A stretch of DNA of 64,000 nucleotides from Neomegalonema sp. (GTDB lineage Bacteria; Pseudomonadota; Alphaproteobacteria; Rhodobacterales; Rhodobacteraceae), in assembly GCA_022760435.1 (NCBI GenBank), contig JALEFY010000034.1:1-64000 (forward strand), written 5' to 3'. The notes beneath the pieces were generated by a model. It saw nothing but the letters and a program-made list of their open reading frames with translations, ran no database searches and was not told the origin of the DNA. Shown here one piece after another: positions 15,555 through 24,291 of this stretch; positions within the stretch are counted from its first letter, which is position 1, and the number at the start of each line of letters is the position of its first letter. The translations under genes and the position numbers were made by a program.

Positions 15555-17426
15555 ATGACACAAACCGCCAATCACGAGGGGGCGGCGACCGCAGGCGCAC
15601 AGGAGCAAGACCGGCAGGACATGGCCGGAGCTACACCTGCGGGATTTCAGAAATTCTCGAGCCTGGCCGCACGCCGGGCTTTTGTCCTGATCCTCAATGT
15701 CAGCACCCTGGCCGTATTGCTCGGGATCATCGCATCGCTGCTCGGCACGGGCGGTTGGACGGCGATTGATATCGCGCTTTTCGCCTGCGTTGCGCTGAGC
15801 GCGCCCTGGACCATCCTTGGGTTCTGGAACGCGGTGATCGGGTTCATCCTGCTCAGATCCGGCGAAGCCGGCATGCGCGCGGCAGCGCCTTTCATGGAAG
15901 GCGAGCGGGAGAGCGGCGCGCTTGAAAAGCGCCATGCGATCTTTATGACCTTGCGCAATGAGGATCCCGACCGCGCCTTTCAGCGGCTGATGGTGATGCG
16001 CAAGAGCCTGGACGGTACCGGAGAAGGCGCCGCCTTCGACCTTTTCGTTCTGAGCGACAGCAATGATCCGGAGATCTTCCAGCGCGAGGAAGCGCTGTTT
16101 GAGACCCATAAGGCGCAGCTCGATGGGCTCGGCACCGCCACCTATCGCCGACGCACCGACAATCGGGGCTTCAAGGCCGGCAATGTGGAAGACTTTGTCG
16201 AGCGCTGGGGCAGCCAGTACGATTGTTTCTTGCCGCTTGATGCAGACAGCATCATGTCCGGGAAAGTCATCCTGTGCATGGCGCGGATGATGGAACAGCA
16301 CCCGAAGCTTGGTATCCTGCAAAGCCTGGCCGTGGGCGCGCCCAATGCGAGCCCGTTTGGCCGGATCTTCCAATTCGGCATGCGGCACGGGATGCGCAGC
16401 TTCACCATGGGCAGCGCCTGGTGGCAGGGTGATTGCGGCCCGTTCTGGGGGCACAACGCCTTTGTGCGTACCGCGCCGTTCCGCGATCAGTGCAAACTGC
16501 CGGTCCTGCCCGGAAAGCCGCCTCTTGGCGGGCATATCCTGAGCCATGATCAGGTCGAATCTGTGCTGATGCGCCGGGCCGGATATGAAGTCCGAGTGAT
16601 GCCGGTCGAAACCGAGAGCTTCGAGGAAAACCCGGTCACCCTGCTCGATTTCATGAAACGCGAGCAGCGTTGGTGCAATGGCAACATGCAGTATTTCCCG
16701 CTGTTGGGGATGCCCAACTTGCGGCCGACATCTCGGTTCCAGCTCTTTCAGGCGATCATGATGTATATCGGCTCGCCAGCCTGGATGCTGCTGACCTTCC
16801 TTGGCGCCATGAAGCTGTTCGAGACCGATATCGGGCAGATTGATACCACGCTGGCGATCGGCAGTTTCTTCGCCATGTTCGCGATGAGCATGACGCCCAA
16901 ATTGCTCGGGATGCTTGATGTCATGGTCAGCCCGGGCGGTATGCGCCGCTATGGAGGGGCCGCACGCTTCATCTCGAGCTCGGTGCTCGAAACCGTGTTC
17001 TCGATGCTGATCGCACCGGCGGTCGCGATGCGTCTGACGATCTTCATGATCGGTCTGCCTTTCGGCCAAAAGATCGGATGGAACGGGCAGATCCGCGATG
17101 CTTACGGACTTGAATGGGGAACGGCGATAAAAGCGCTGTGGCCACAGACCCTGTTCGGTGCCTTCCTGCTGGCGGTTTTCGCTTCGGTCAATCCGGCGAT
17201 CCTGCCTTGGGCAGCTCCGGTGATCGCAGGGCTTTTGCTGGCCGTGCCGGTCGCGGTGGTCACGGCATCGCCCAAGCTTGGCCGCGTGATGTCACGCAAA
17301 GGCGTTGCGATGATCCCGGAAGAGGTGACGCCATCGCCGATCCTGCGGGCTGCTGATGCTGAGGTTCTGCGCGAGACGCCAGTGATCACCCCAGCTTCGG
17401 GCCCGATGACGATGCCGGCCGAGTAA
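15555..17426 (+). CDS. opgH: Glucans biosynthesis glucosyltransferase OpgH (MdoH)
   Basis: OpgH (623 aa) is the inner-membrane GT2 enzyme that polymerises UDP-glucose into the backbone of osmoregulated periplasmic glucans. Two N-terminal membrane segments (about residues 40-95) precede the cytosolic catalytic domain with VLSDSND, the DADS metal motif, the WGHNA segment and the processive signature QRWCN (QxxRW). Further membrane helices follow towards the C-terminus. It is shorter than E. coli OpgH (about 850 aa), as in many alphaproteobacteria. The usual partner opgG is not adjacent. A strong terminator follows. Confidence 0.9.
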   Translation: MTQTANHEGAATAGAQEQDRQDMAGATPAGFQKFSSLAARRAFVLILNVSTLAVLLGIIASLLGTGGWTAIDIALFACVALSAPWTILGFWNAVIGFILLRSGEAGMRAAAPFMEGERESGALEKRHAIFMTLRNEDPDRAFQRLMVMRKSLDGTGEGAAFDLFVLSDSNDPEIFQREEALFETHKAQLDGLGTATYRRRTDNRGFKAGNVEDFVERWGSQYDCFLPLDADSIMSGKVILCMARMMEQHPKLGILQSLAVGAPNASPFGRIFQFGMRHGMRSFTMGSAWWQGDCGPFWGHNAFVRTAPFRDQCKLPVLPGKPPLGGHILSHDQVESVLMRRAGYEVRVMPVETESFEENPVTLLDFMKREQRWCNGNMQYFPLLGMPNLRPTSRFQLFQAIMMYIGSPAWMLLTFLGAMKLFETDIGQIDTTLAIGSFFAMFAMSMTPKLLGMLDVMVSPGGMRRYGGAARFISSSVLETVFSMLIAPAVAMRLTIFMIGLPFGQKIGWNGQIRDAYGLEWGTAIKALWPQTLFGAFLLAVFASVNPAILPWAAPVIAGLLLAVPVAVVTASPKLGRVMSRKGVAMIPEEVTPSPILRAADAEVLRETPVITPASGPMTMPAE

Positions 17427-17446
17427 CGCGCCGCCCGGCACAACGC

Positions 17447-17482
17447 AAAGCCCTGCCTTCACACAAGGCAGGGCTTTTTTTG
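17447..17482. terminator. Bidirectional rho-independent terminator
   Basis: Thirteen-base perfect arms AAAGCCCTGCCTT (17447-17459) and AAGGCAGGGCTTT (17465-17477) with a 5-base loop and a run of seven Ts on the plus strand. It lies between the convergent opgH and sulfotransferase genes and can serve both. Confidence 0.92.
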
Positions 17483-18268
17483 TTAGCGACCCAAGGGAAT
17501 TTCCGGCGATGCCATGTCTCGCCAATCGCTGACATCCCATCCGGTCAGCGCCTCGACCGCCGCAATATCGGGCTCGAAATGAGCAACCAGTTGCGCGCGA
17601 AGCTGCGAATCGATCGGCTCGGGATAGCTGCGCTGATGAAAGCGATAGCGCTGCGGCGCGGGCTCGGGCGCGACCCCGAGAAAGCGCGCGGTTTGCAGCC
17701 AGGCGTCTTGCGGTTGCTGCCGCGCCTCTTCGCTCTTGAGAAACAAGACCTGCTCAGCGGCGAAATGGGACAGAAGATGCGAACACTGCCCGGCATAACG
17801 CGAGCGCGCCAGATAGGCGGTATCGCAGGCTCCGCTCATTTCATCCCGAACAGCCTCGGCAAATCGGCGCGCATCACGTCCCTTTTCATTATAATGGTTC
17901 CAATGCGCATAAGCCCTCGAAACCGGGTCGCGCAGCATGATGATCACCCTCAGCGACCCATTGCAACGCTTGAGCGCGTCAATTGCAGTGGGGTGATACA
18001 AGTAATCAGGCGAGGCTTCCCCGCGCAGTTTGCCAGCGATCCTGCGGGGAAAGCGCGCCTTATATGCCAACCTGGAGAGGCCAAAAGGAATGCGCGCCCC
18101 AAGGCCCAGCCAATGATTGAGCTCCTTGCGGCCAGCGACCTGAATATCCGGGCGCTCGCGCAGGATATGCCATAGCGCCGTCGTGCCGCCCTTCATGACG
18201 CCAGCGATCACGAAATCTATCGTCGGTGCGCCTGATTGAAAGTCCAAATGCATCCCCCTGCTCGCCAT
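17483..18268 (-). CDS. Sulfotransferase domain protein
   Basis: A 261-residue PAPS-dependent sulfotransferase. The 5'-phosphosulfate loop is VMKGGTTALWH (Lys26, Thr29-Thr30) and the 3'-phosphate site is IMLRDPVSRAYAHWNHY with the conserved Arg and Ser. The C-terminal SYPEPIDSQLRAQL...GWDVSDW stretch is typical of bacterial sulfotransferases. No signal peptide, so it acts in the cytosol. The acceptor is unknown; its convergence with opgH might suggest a cell-surface glycan but gives no proof. ATG 18268 is used; an in-frame ATG at 18253 (MHLDFQ) would begin closer to the domain. Confidence 0.8.
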   Translation of the reverse strand: MASRGMHLDFQSGAPTIDFVIAGVMKGGTTALWHILRERPDIQVAGRKELNHWLGLGARIPFGLSRLAYKARFPRRIAGKLRGEASPDYLYHPTAIDALKRCNGSLRVIIMLRDPVSRAYAHWNHYNEKGRDARRFAEAVRDEMSGACDTAYLARSRYAGQCSHLLSHFAAEQVLFLKSEEARQQPQDAWLQTARFLGVAPEPAPQRYRFHQRSYPEPIDSQLRAQLVAHFEPDIAAVEALTGWDVSDWRDMASPEIPLGR

Positions 18269-18347
18269 TTGCGGCGCAGCCCTTTAAAGCTTCTCTCGCA
18301 ACCACAACCGGCTTTTGCCGACCCAGTCATAGATTAGCAAAACCGAT

Positions 18348-19031
18348 ATGTCGATTTGGTCCAGAATAGCTGATGCTCTCTCTCGCTTGGTTCGGGCTGG
18401 ATCGCTCACCGATTTTTTTGGTGAGCAAACGCCGCCGGACAAAACCGTAGCCTTTGCCATCGCCGTCATTGCTCTCGGTGCAAAGATGGCCAAGGCCGAT
18501 GGCCGCGTCACCCGCGACGAGGTCGATGCGTTCAAAGAGGTCTTCTTCATCCCGAAAGGCGAGGAAGAAAAGGCAGCAAGGGTGTTTGACATGGCGCGCG
18601 AAGATGTTGCCGGGTTCGATGGCTATGCCCATCGCATCCGCGCGATGTTCGACGGGCATGAAGAGCGGGCAACGCTCGAAGATATTCTCGACGGTCTGTT
18701 TCACATCGCCGGTGCCGACGGCATCTACCATCCGCGCGAGCTGGAGTTTCTCCACGATGTCGCCGAGATCTTTCAGATCGACCAGCGATGCTTTGACCGC
18801 CTCTTGACCCGGCACGACCCGAGCAAGGGCGGCGATCCCTATGCCCTGCTCGGGGTTTCGCATGACGCTGATCTCGATGAGGTCCGCGCGGCCTGGCGTC
18901 GTTTGGTGCGCGAGACCCATCCGGACCGGATGCTCGCGCGCGGTGTGCCGGAGGAAGCCGTAAAAATGGCCTCCAAGCGGCTGGTTGTCCTCAACTCGGC
19001 CTATGAGCGCATTCTCGCCGAACGGCGCTGA
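18348..19031 (+). CDS. DjlA-like co-chaperone (TerB + DnaJ), soluble
   Basis: A 227-residue protein with an N-terminal TerB-type helical domain (about residues 30-145; acidic repeats such as AKADGRVTRDE and AGADGIYHPRE) followed by a C-terminal J domain (about 160-225) holding the HPD motif in RETHPDRM. The J domain should stimulate the ATPase of DnaK, and the TerB domain probably binds metal or a client. E. coli DjlA is anchored by an N-terminal membrane helix; none is visible here. It converges on the exonuclease III gene. Confidence 0.85.
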   Translation: MSIWSRIADALSRLVRAGSLTDFFGEQTPPDKTVAFAIAVIALGAKMAKADGRVTRDEVDAFKEVFFIPKGEEEKAARVFDMAREDVAGFDGYAHRIRAMFDGHEERATLEDILDGLFHIAGADGIYHPRELEFLHDVAEIFQIDQRCFDRLLTRHDPSKGGDPYALLGVSHDADLDEVRAAWRRLVRETHPDRMLARGVPEEAVKMASKRLVVLNSAYERILAERR

Positions 19032-19037
19032 TCGGCC

Positions 19038-19826
19038 TCACAGATCGAAGGTCGTGACCACCGGAGCGTGATCGGAGCCCTTCTCCCAGCCGCGAACCTC
19101 GCGCAAGATCGTTCCGTTCGCGATGGCTCCATCCAGATCGGCCGACGCCCAGATATGATCGAGCCGCCGCCCCTTGTTCGACGCCGCCCAGTCGCGCGCG
19201 CGGTAGGACCACCATGAGTACAATTTGGCGTCCGAATCCACAAACCGGCGGGATGTGTCAATCCACCCGCCCGCCTGTTGCACGCTATTGAGCGCGTCAA
19301 CCTCGACCGGCGTGTGGCTGACCACCTTCAGAAGCTGCTTGTGGGACCAGACATCATGCTCGAGCGGCGCGATGTTGAAATCCCCGACCAGCACGGATTT
19401 GTCATGCGATGCGTCGAAGGTTTCCTGCATCTGGGAAACGAAATCGAGCTTGTGAGCAAACTTGTCATTTGCATCGCGATCAGGCACATCGCCGCCAGCG
19501 GGCACATAAAGATTGTGCACAACCAGCCCGCTTTCGTGACGCACGCTCACATGGCGCGCATCACCTTTTGCGCAAAAATCAATCGAGCCCGCATCCTCGA
19601 TCGGCGCCTTGGAAAGGACCGCGACGCCGTTATACCCTTTCTGACCGCGCGCGATCAGATGAGGGTAGCCAGCATCGGCAAAACCAGCGCGTGGGATCAA
19701 ATCCACAGGCGATTTGGTTTCCTGCAAGCACAAGATGTCCGGGTCTAGTTCGTGCAGCAGTCGGAGCACCAACCCTTCGCGCAGCCGCACCGAGTTGATG
19801 TTCCACGTCGCCAATTTAATCCGCAT
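19038..19826 (-). CDS. xth: Exodeoxyribonuclease III
   Basis: A 262-residue exonuclease III / AP endonuclease of the EEP phosphatase fold, acting in base-excision repair. The start MRIKLATWNINSVRLRE puts the catalytic Asn at residue 9. The metal Glu is in LCLQETK, the catalytic Asp-Asn pair in VGDFNIAP, and the terminal Asp-His in SDHAPV. Length is normal. The upstream gene on the same strand is the response regulator, 20 bp away. Confidence 0.93.
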   Translation of the reverse strand: MRIKLATWNINSVRLREGLVLRLLHELDPDILCLQETKSPVDLIPRAGFADAGYPHLIARGQKGYNGVAVLSKAPIEDAGSIDFCAKGDARHVSVRHESGLVVHNLYVPAGGDVPDRDANDKFAHKLDFVSQMQETFDASHDKSVLVGDFNIAPLEHDVWSHKQLLKVVSHTPVEVDALNSVQQAGGWIDTSRRFVDSDAKLYSWWSYRARDWAASNKGRRLDHIWASADLDGAIANGTILREVRGWEKGSDHAPVVTTFDL

Positions 19827-19846
19827 TTGCGCCCACTCTTCCTGCC

Positions 19847-20533
19847 TCAGGTCGCGAGACGATAGCCCCCGCTTTCGGTAATCAGCAAGCTGGCATTGGA
19901 CGGATCGGGCTCGATTTTCTGGCGAAGACGATAGATATGGGTTTCGAGCGTATGTGTCGTGACCCCGGCATTGTAGCCCCATACCTCATGCAAGAGCACA
20001 TCGCGTCCGACCACCTTGTCCGGCGAACGCAGCAGGAATTTCAGGATATTGGTCTCTTTTTCCGTCAGGCGCACCTTCTTGCCGGCGCTGTCGGTCAATT
20101 GCTTGCCGCTCGGTTGGAAGACATAGGGCCCAATGTTGAAAACAGCATCCTCGCTCTGCTCATGTTGGCGCAACTGGGCACGGATCCTGGCGAGGAGGAC
20201 CGAGAATTTGAAGGGCTTTGTCTGATAGTCGTTCGCCCCCGACTCAAGCCCGAGAATGGTGTCCGCGTCCGAGCTATGGCCGGTGAGCATGATGATCGGG
20301 CATTTAACCTGCGCCCGCCGCATCAATTTGCACACTTCGCGGCCATCCATATCCGGCAGTCCAACATCCAGGATAATCAGATCGAAGAGCTCACTTTTGG
20401 CCCTTTCGACCCCATGTGCGCCGGTTTCGGCCTCAAAGACGTCGAACTCCTCCGTCACCAGAAGCTGATCCGCGAGGGCCTCGCGCAGATCGGCATCATC
20501 GTCCACCAGCAGGATCTTCTTGAGTTTGGACAT
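19847..20533 (-). CDS. OmpR-family response regulator
   Basis: A 228-residue two-component regulator. The receiver domain (residues 3-120) has the acidic pair DDD, the phosphoacceptor Asp in IILDVGLPDMDG, the Thr in MLTGHSS and Lys in KPFKF. The C-terminal winged helix has the usual RLTEKETNILKFLL and the recognition-helix stretch THTLETHIYRLRQKI. No sensor kinase is adjacent, so the partner is encoded elsewhere. The start MSKLKK (20533) follows GAGG by about 10 nt; a second in-frame ATG lies 9 bp upstream. I do not assign it to a named regulator. Confidence 0.85.
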   Translation of the reverse strand: MSKLKKILLVDDDADLREALADQLLVTEEFDVFEAETGAHGVERAKSELFDLIILDVGLPDMDGREVCKLMRRAQVKCPIIMLTGHSSDADTILGLESGANDYQTKPFKFSVLLARIRAQLRQHEQSEDAVFNIGPYVFQPSGKQLTDSAGKKVRLTEKETNILKFLLRSPDKVVGRDVLLHEVWGYNAGVTTHTLETHIYRLRQKIEPDPSNASLLITESGGYRLAT

Positions 20534-20712
20534 TTCTTGCATACCTCGTCGGTTCAAAAGCCAGACACGAAAACGATAGATGCAAAATCGGCGCTGTCAT
20601 GCGAAAGGACAAGGCGGGCGAAGGCACGGATGACAGAGCTGTCACCTCGTCACGGCTTTTGTTTCGAAATGTTTCATCACAAGCCCGTTATTTGTGAGAT
20701 CATGAGGTAAGA

Positions 20713-21804
20713 ATGCTGTTGTCTGCAGAAGATCGCCGGTCACGCGCCTGCTCCGAGCTGCGTCGGGGATCTCCGATCGTGATGACCCTGCAAGGCCAGA
20801 GCGCCGTGATCGTCGCTGCTGAAACGATGACTCAGGCGACCATGTCCGAGTTGCAAAACCTCGGGCTCGGTGCGCCGACGCTTGCCCTTACCGATCGGCG
20901 GGCGGCAATCCTGAGAGTGCCGGCTTATGACCAGGATCTCGTGCGCCTGGAGATCGCGCCGAATTACTCCTTGCGCCAGATCAAGGCGATCGCCGACCCT
21001 GCCCTCGCGCTCGATTTTCCCATGGTTGGCCCGTTCAAGGCCGTGCGCAGTGGTGAGGCCCATATTCACCGGGCCGCAATTGCGCTGTGCAAACGCGCCC
21101 GCCTGCTCCCCTGTGCCATCGTTTACGAGACCGAATCACCCCGGAACGCACAGGCTCTGCGCGCTGAGCATGACCTCGCCTGGATCGATGCCGCCGAAAG
21201 CTTCGGCCCGGATGTCGAGCCCTGGAAGGAAGTCGTATCTGCCCGGGTGCCAATCTCCGTCGCGCCGAGTACAAGGCTGCGGATCTTTCGTCGCCAGGGA
21301 TGGGATGACGAGCATTATGCCGTCGAAATCGGAGAGCCGGATCGGCATCAACCCGTCCTCACCCGGCTGCATTCTGCTTGCGTGACCGGCGACTTGTTCA
21401 GTTCATTGAAATGCGATTGCGGGCCGCAACTGAATGCAGCTCTGGCACAAATCGCCAAGGCTGGCTCGGGCGTGTTGATCTACCTGCTGCAAGAAGGGCG
21501 CGGGATTGGTTTGGCCAATAAGATGCGCGCCTATCGCTTGCAGGATGAAGGCTTCGATACCGTCGAAGCGAATCACCGGCTTGGGTTTCAGGACGATGAG
21601 CGGCTCTTGACCGATGGTGGAGAAATCTTGCGGCAGATGGGCTTTCGCAAAGCGCGCCTGATGACCAATAACCCGCGCAAAATGAATGCGCTCGAAAAAG
21701 TTGGGATCGAAGTGGTCGAACGGGTCCCGGTGATCACAGCGCTCAATGCCGAGAATGAAAACTACCTGGCGACGAAGAAGCTCAAGAGCGGGCATCTTCT
21801 CTGA
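20713..21804 (+). CDS. ribA: GTP cyclohydrolase II with degenerate RibB-like N-terminal domain
   Basis: The C-terminal half (about residues 180-363) is a complete RibA, which opens GTP for riboflavin synthesis: zinc Cys residues in HSACVTGDLFSSLKCDC, QEGRGIGL, LQDEGFDTVEAN and the C-terminal TNNPRKM. The N-terminal about 165 residues look like a decayed DHBP synthase (RibB): the ELRRGSPIV and AAETMTQATM segments align with the RibB start, but the catalytic acidic DDxDREnEGD loop is gone. Only the cyclohydrolase activity is therefore expected. The stop overlaps the next start by 1 bp. I see no FMN riboswitch in the 179-bp gap upstream. Confidence 0.87.
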   Translation: MLLSAEDRRSRACSELRRGSPIVMTLQGQSAVIVAAETMTQATMSELQNLGLGAPTLALTDRRAAILRVPAYDQDLVRLEIAPNYSLRQIKAIADPALALDFPMVGPFKAVRSGEAHIHRAAIALCKRARLLPCAIVYETESPRNAQALRAEHDLAWIDAAESFGPDVEPWKEVVSARVPISVAPSTRLRIFRRQGWDDEHYAVEIGEPDRHQPVLTRLHSACVTGDLFSSLKCDCGPQLNAALAQIAKAGSGVLIYLLQEGRGIGLANKMRAYRLQDEGFDTVEANHRLGFQDDERLLTDGGEILRQMGFRKARLMTNNPRKMNALEKVGIEVVERVPVITALNAENENYLATKKLKSGHLL

Positions 21805-22301
21805 TGCATCGCCCCTGCGATTTGTTGGTCATGCGCCATGGCATGGCGCTTTATCGCGGAAGGTTTTTGCCTTGCGCGATCGGGCGCGGGGGCGTGGATC
21901 GCGAGAAAGCCGAGGGCGATGGCAAGACCCTCGCCGGGGCGTTCTTCATCGAAGACTGGCTGGTGCGGCCTGATCGTTGCCACCTTCCCGGCGCCTACAG
22001 GCTGCGCCATCGGGATGGCTGGTCGGATGATCCGGAAGATCCCGCCTATAATTGCGCGGTTTCTCTCCCGCATCCGTTTCGCCACGAGCGGCTATGGCGG
22101 GCTGATCCGCTCTACGACGTGATCGGCGTCATGTCAGCGAATCGCGATCCGATCGTCAAGGGCGGCGGCAGTGCTCTGTTTGTGCATTGCTGGCGGCGGC
22201 CGCGTTATCCGACCGAGGGCTGTATCGCATTCGCCCGTCCACATCTTCTCTGGATCGCATCAAGCTGGATGCCCGAAGCACGGGTCATCATACGCGCTTG
22301 A
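21804..22301 (+). CDS. L,D-transpeptidase family protein (YkuD domain)
   Basis: A 165-residue YkuD-fold protein. The active-site block is LFVHCWRRPRYPTEGCIAF, with the His and the nucleophilic Cys of the H-x(n)-S/T-x-GC motif (Thr in place of Ser). It also has the GRGGV and LPGAYRLR segments of the short alphaproteobacterial members. No clear signal peptide is present, which is common in this subgroup. Such enzymes make 3-3 cross-links in peptidoglycan or attach proteins. It is coupled to ribA by a TGATG overlap, a recurring but unexplained pairing. Confidence 0.78.
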   Translation: MHRPCDLLVMRHGMALYRGRFLPCAIGRGGVDREKAEGDGKTLAGAFFIEDWLVRPDRCHLPGAYRLRHRDGWSDDPEDPAYNCAVSLPHPFRHERLWRADPLYDVIGVMSANRDPIVKGGGSALFVHCWRRPRYPTEGCIAFARPHLLWIASSWMPEARVIIRA

Positions 22302-22309
22302 ACTCGCTT

Positions 22310-22960
22310 CTATGGCTGGCGCGAACCGAAAAGCGCCGATCCAACGCGAACCGAGGTCGCCCCGAGCGAGATAGCGGTTTCAAAATCCGCGCTCATTCCC
22401 ATGCTGATTTCAGCAAGGCCGTAGCGCTCTGCGAGCTTGCGAAGCAGCGCAAAATGCGGGGCCGGGTCTTCGTCCGCGGGGGGGATGGCCATGAGGCCAG
22501 CGATCGATAGTCCGCGATCCCGGCAGTGATCGAGCAGCGAAGGCAGCTCGTCGAGCGAGACACCCGCCTTTTGCTCTTCCGCACCGGTGTTGACCTGAAC
22601 AAGCAGCTTCGGCGAACGCGCCATTTCGGAAATGAGATCCGCGAGTTTGTCGACAAGTTTGGGGCGATCGACGCTCTCGATCACATCGAAAAGCTCCAGC
22701 GCCGCGCGCACCTTGTTAGTCTGCAAAGGCCCGATGAGATGCAGCTCCAAATCGGGGAAAAGCGGGCGTCGCTCAGACCAACGCTCTTGCGCTTCCTGTA
22801 CCCGATTCTCGCCAAAGACACGATGCCCGGCCGCCAAGACCGTATCCACACGATCATCGCTCTGCACTTTCGAGACGGCGACAAGCGTTACCGAACCGGG
22901 ATCCCGACCGGCGAGGCTCTCCGCCCGCGCGATCCTCTCTTCGATCTCTTCAAGCGCCAT
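22310..22960 (-). CDS. YggS-family pyridoxal-phosphate homeostasis protein
   Basis: A 216-residue single-domain PLP-binding protein of the YggS/PROSC family, which buffers PLP and affects amino-acid homeostasis. The PLP Lys is in LVAVSKVQS (about residue 35), and the family segments FGENRVQEA, HLIGPLQTNK, SVDRPKL, QVNTGAEEQKAGV and SMGMSADFETAI are all present. ATG 22960 is preferred over the adjacent ATG 22963 for its spacing from GGAGGG. The porin terminator ends only about 14 bp upstream. Confidence 0.92.
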   Translation of the reverse strand: MALEEIEERIARAESLAGRDPGSVTLVAVSKVQSDDRVDTVLAAGHRVFGENRVQEAQERWSERRPLFPDLELHLIGPLQTNKVRAALELFDVIESVDRPKLVDKLADLISEMARSPKLLVQVNTGAEEQKAGVSLDELPSLLDHCRDRGLSIAGLMAIPPADEDPAPHFALLRKLAERYGLAEISMGMSADFETAISLGATSVRVGSALFGSRQP

Positions 22961-22973
22961 CATCCCTCCGCTC

Positions 22974-23003
22974 AAAAAAGAAAGAGCGGGCAAAAGCCCG
23001 CTC
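22974..23003 (-). terminator. Rho-independent terminator of the porin gene
   Basis: Nine-base arms AGAGCGGGC (22982-22990) and GCCCGCTCT (22995-23003) enclose AAAA; on the minus strand the stem is followed by TTTCTTTTTT. It lies 29 bp beyond the porin stop and immediately before the YggS-family start, separating a very highly expressed gene from its downstream neighbour. Confidence 0.92.
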
Positions 23004-23031
23004 TCCCTAACTTCACGCTGTAAGGCGTCGA

Positions 23032-24039
23032 TTAGAACGACACGCCGAGCAGCAGTGCGCCGCCGATGCCATCGGTGTCGGTCAGATCGTTCTCACCGTA
23101 CTCGATGCCCAGACCTGCGGTCACGCCAGCGCCGAGCTGGTAGCCGATGCCGCCGTGGATCTTGGTCGACTCGTCGCCGCCGTCACGGTCTTGGTAGCCG
23201 TAGCCAACCAGAGCTGCCCACGGGCCGGTCGAGAACTTAACCGAGCCGGTGTAGCCTTGGCTGTCGGTGGTGCCAACTTCGTTTTGCTCGTAGAAACCAG
23301 CAAAGGTCAGCGAGCCTGCGCCAACGCCGAAGCCGACTTCTGCGCCGCCGTGGAAGCCGTCGAAGTCCAGACCTGCGTCGGTTTCGGCATTGATGTAACC
23401 ACCGCTCAGGGCGAGGTCGAAGCCACCGAAGTCACGCGAGTACGAAACACCAACCGAGATACCTTGGTTGCCGTTGTCGGCTTGGTCGTTGAAACCGTCC
23501 GAACCGCCGTCGTTGCTGATGTCCGGGGTATACGAGATACCAGCCTGGAAGCCCGAGATGTTCGGGGTGTAGTAGTGAACCGCGATGTCATCACCAAAGG
23601 TGGTCATGAAGCCTTCGCTGGCGGTGGTCAGGTTGTGGGTCGAGTCGTAAGCCGCCATGCCCGGAACAACGCTTTGGTTGCCAACGGCCAGGTTGTACGC
23701 TGCGTCGTCGTTACCGCCGACCATGATTTTACCGAACGAGCTCTGGATCGACATCCAGTTTTCGTCGATTTGGTCACCGGTGGTGTGGCCTTCCAGCTCG
23801 ATGCGAGCTTCGATGGTCAGACCGTTGTCCAGGGTGCCTTTACCTTTGAAGTGCACTTCGCCTTCACGGATGACGTGGAAGCTTTCGTCGCTCTCGGTGG
23901 TGCTGCCGCCGATGTATTCGGAAACGCCAACACCTGCGCGCAGGTAGCCGCCGAGGCCGAGTTTAACGTCTTTCGCGAATGCAGTGCCAGCAAACGCGGT
24001 TGCGACCAGGATGGTCGATCCAAGCAGGATCTTTTTCAT
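23032..24039 (-). CDS. Outer-membrane porin
   Basis: A 335-residue porin: signal peptide MKKILLGSTILVATAFAGTAFA, then alternating amphipathic strands rich in Gly, Tyr and Asp, and a C-terminal Phe (LLLGVSF) as required for BAM recognition. The acidic loops with DGGSDGFNDQADNGNQG and NDLTDTDGIGG are typical of small alphaproteobacterial porins. Codon choice is strikingly narrow compared with neighbours, a sign of very high expression. The start at 24039 is set by the signal peptide. It should form trimeric general-diffusion pores. Confidence 0.88.
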   Translation of the reverse strand: MKKILLGSTILVATAFAGTAFAKDVKLGLGGYLRAGVGVSEYIGGSTTESDESFHVIREGEVHFKGKGTLDNGLTIEARIELEGHTTGDQIDENWMSIQSSFGKIMVGGNDDAAYNLAVGNQSVVPGMAAYDSTHNLTTASEGFMTTFGDDIAVHYYTPNISGFQAGISYTPDISNDGGSDGFNDQADNGNQGISVGVSYSRDFGGFDLALSGGYINAETDAGLDFDGFHGGAEVGFGVGAGSLTFAGFYEQNEVGTTDSQGYTGSVKFSTGPWAALVGYGYQDRDGGDESTKIHGGIGYQLGAGVTAGLGIEYGENDLTDTDGIGGALLLGVSF

Positions 24040-24083
24040 TGTTTGTCCCTCGCAAGTCCAAAAGATATGTAGCGATAACTCAC

Positions 24084-24101
24084 ACCCCGAAGGCCCGGGG
24101 T
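24084..24101 (-). promoter_or_regulatory. Hairpin in the porin 5' leader
   Basis: Six-base arms ACCCCG and CGGGGT with a 6-base loop lie 45-62 nt upstream of the porin start, within the 252-bp gap shared with the divergent DUF3576 gene. It could stabilise the porin mRNA or act in translation control. No regulator-binding consensus is recognisable in this gap. Confidence 0.3.
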
Positions 24102-24291
24102 CGCGTTCACCCTCACTATTAGGGCCGTTTGGGTCAAGGCGATTTTCAATTAGCTTCCTGAGTGCAACAACGCTGTTACATCGAGGGCACAGCCTTTTGG
24201 CGCGAAACGCCCTCTTACCGTGGGTTTGAACGCCTTGCTTTGACCACAAGGTCGGCTATGGTCTGCGCAGCTTTACGTAAATAGGTGGGTG

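Noticed and set aside
20534..20712. FMN riboswitch or operator upstream of ribA
   Set aside because: No RFN-element core is recognisable. A small dyad TGACAG-N2-CTGTCA at 20631-20644 is too short to support on its own.
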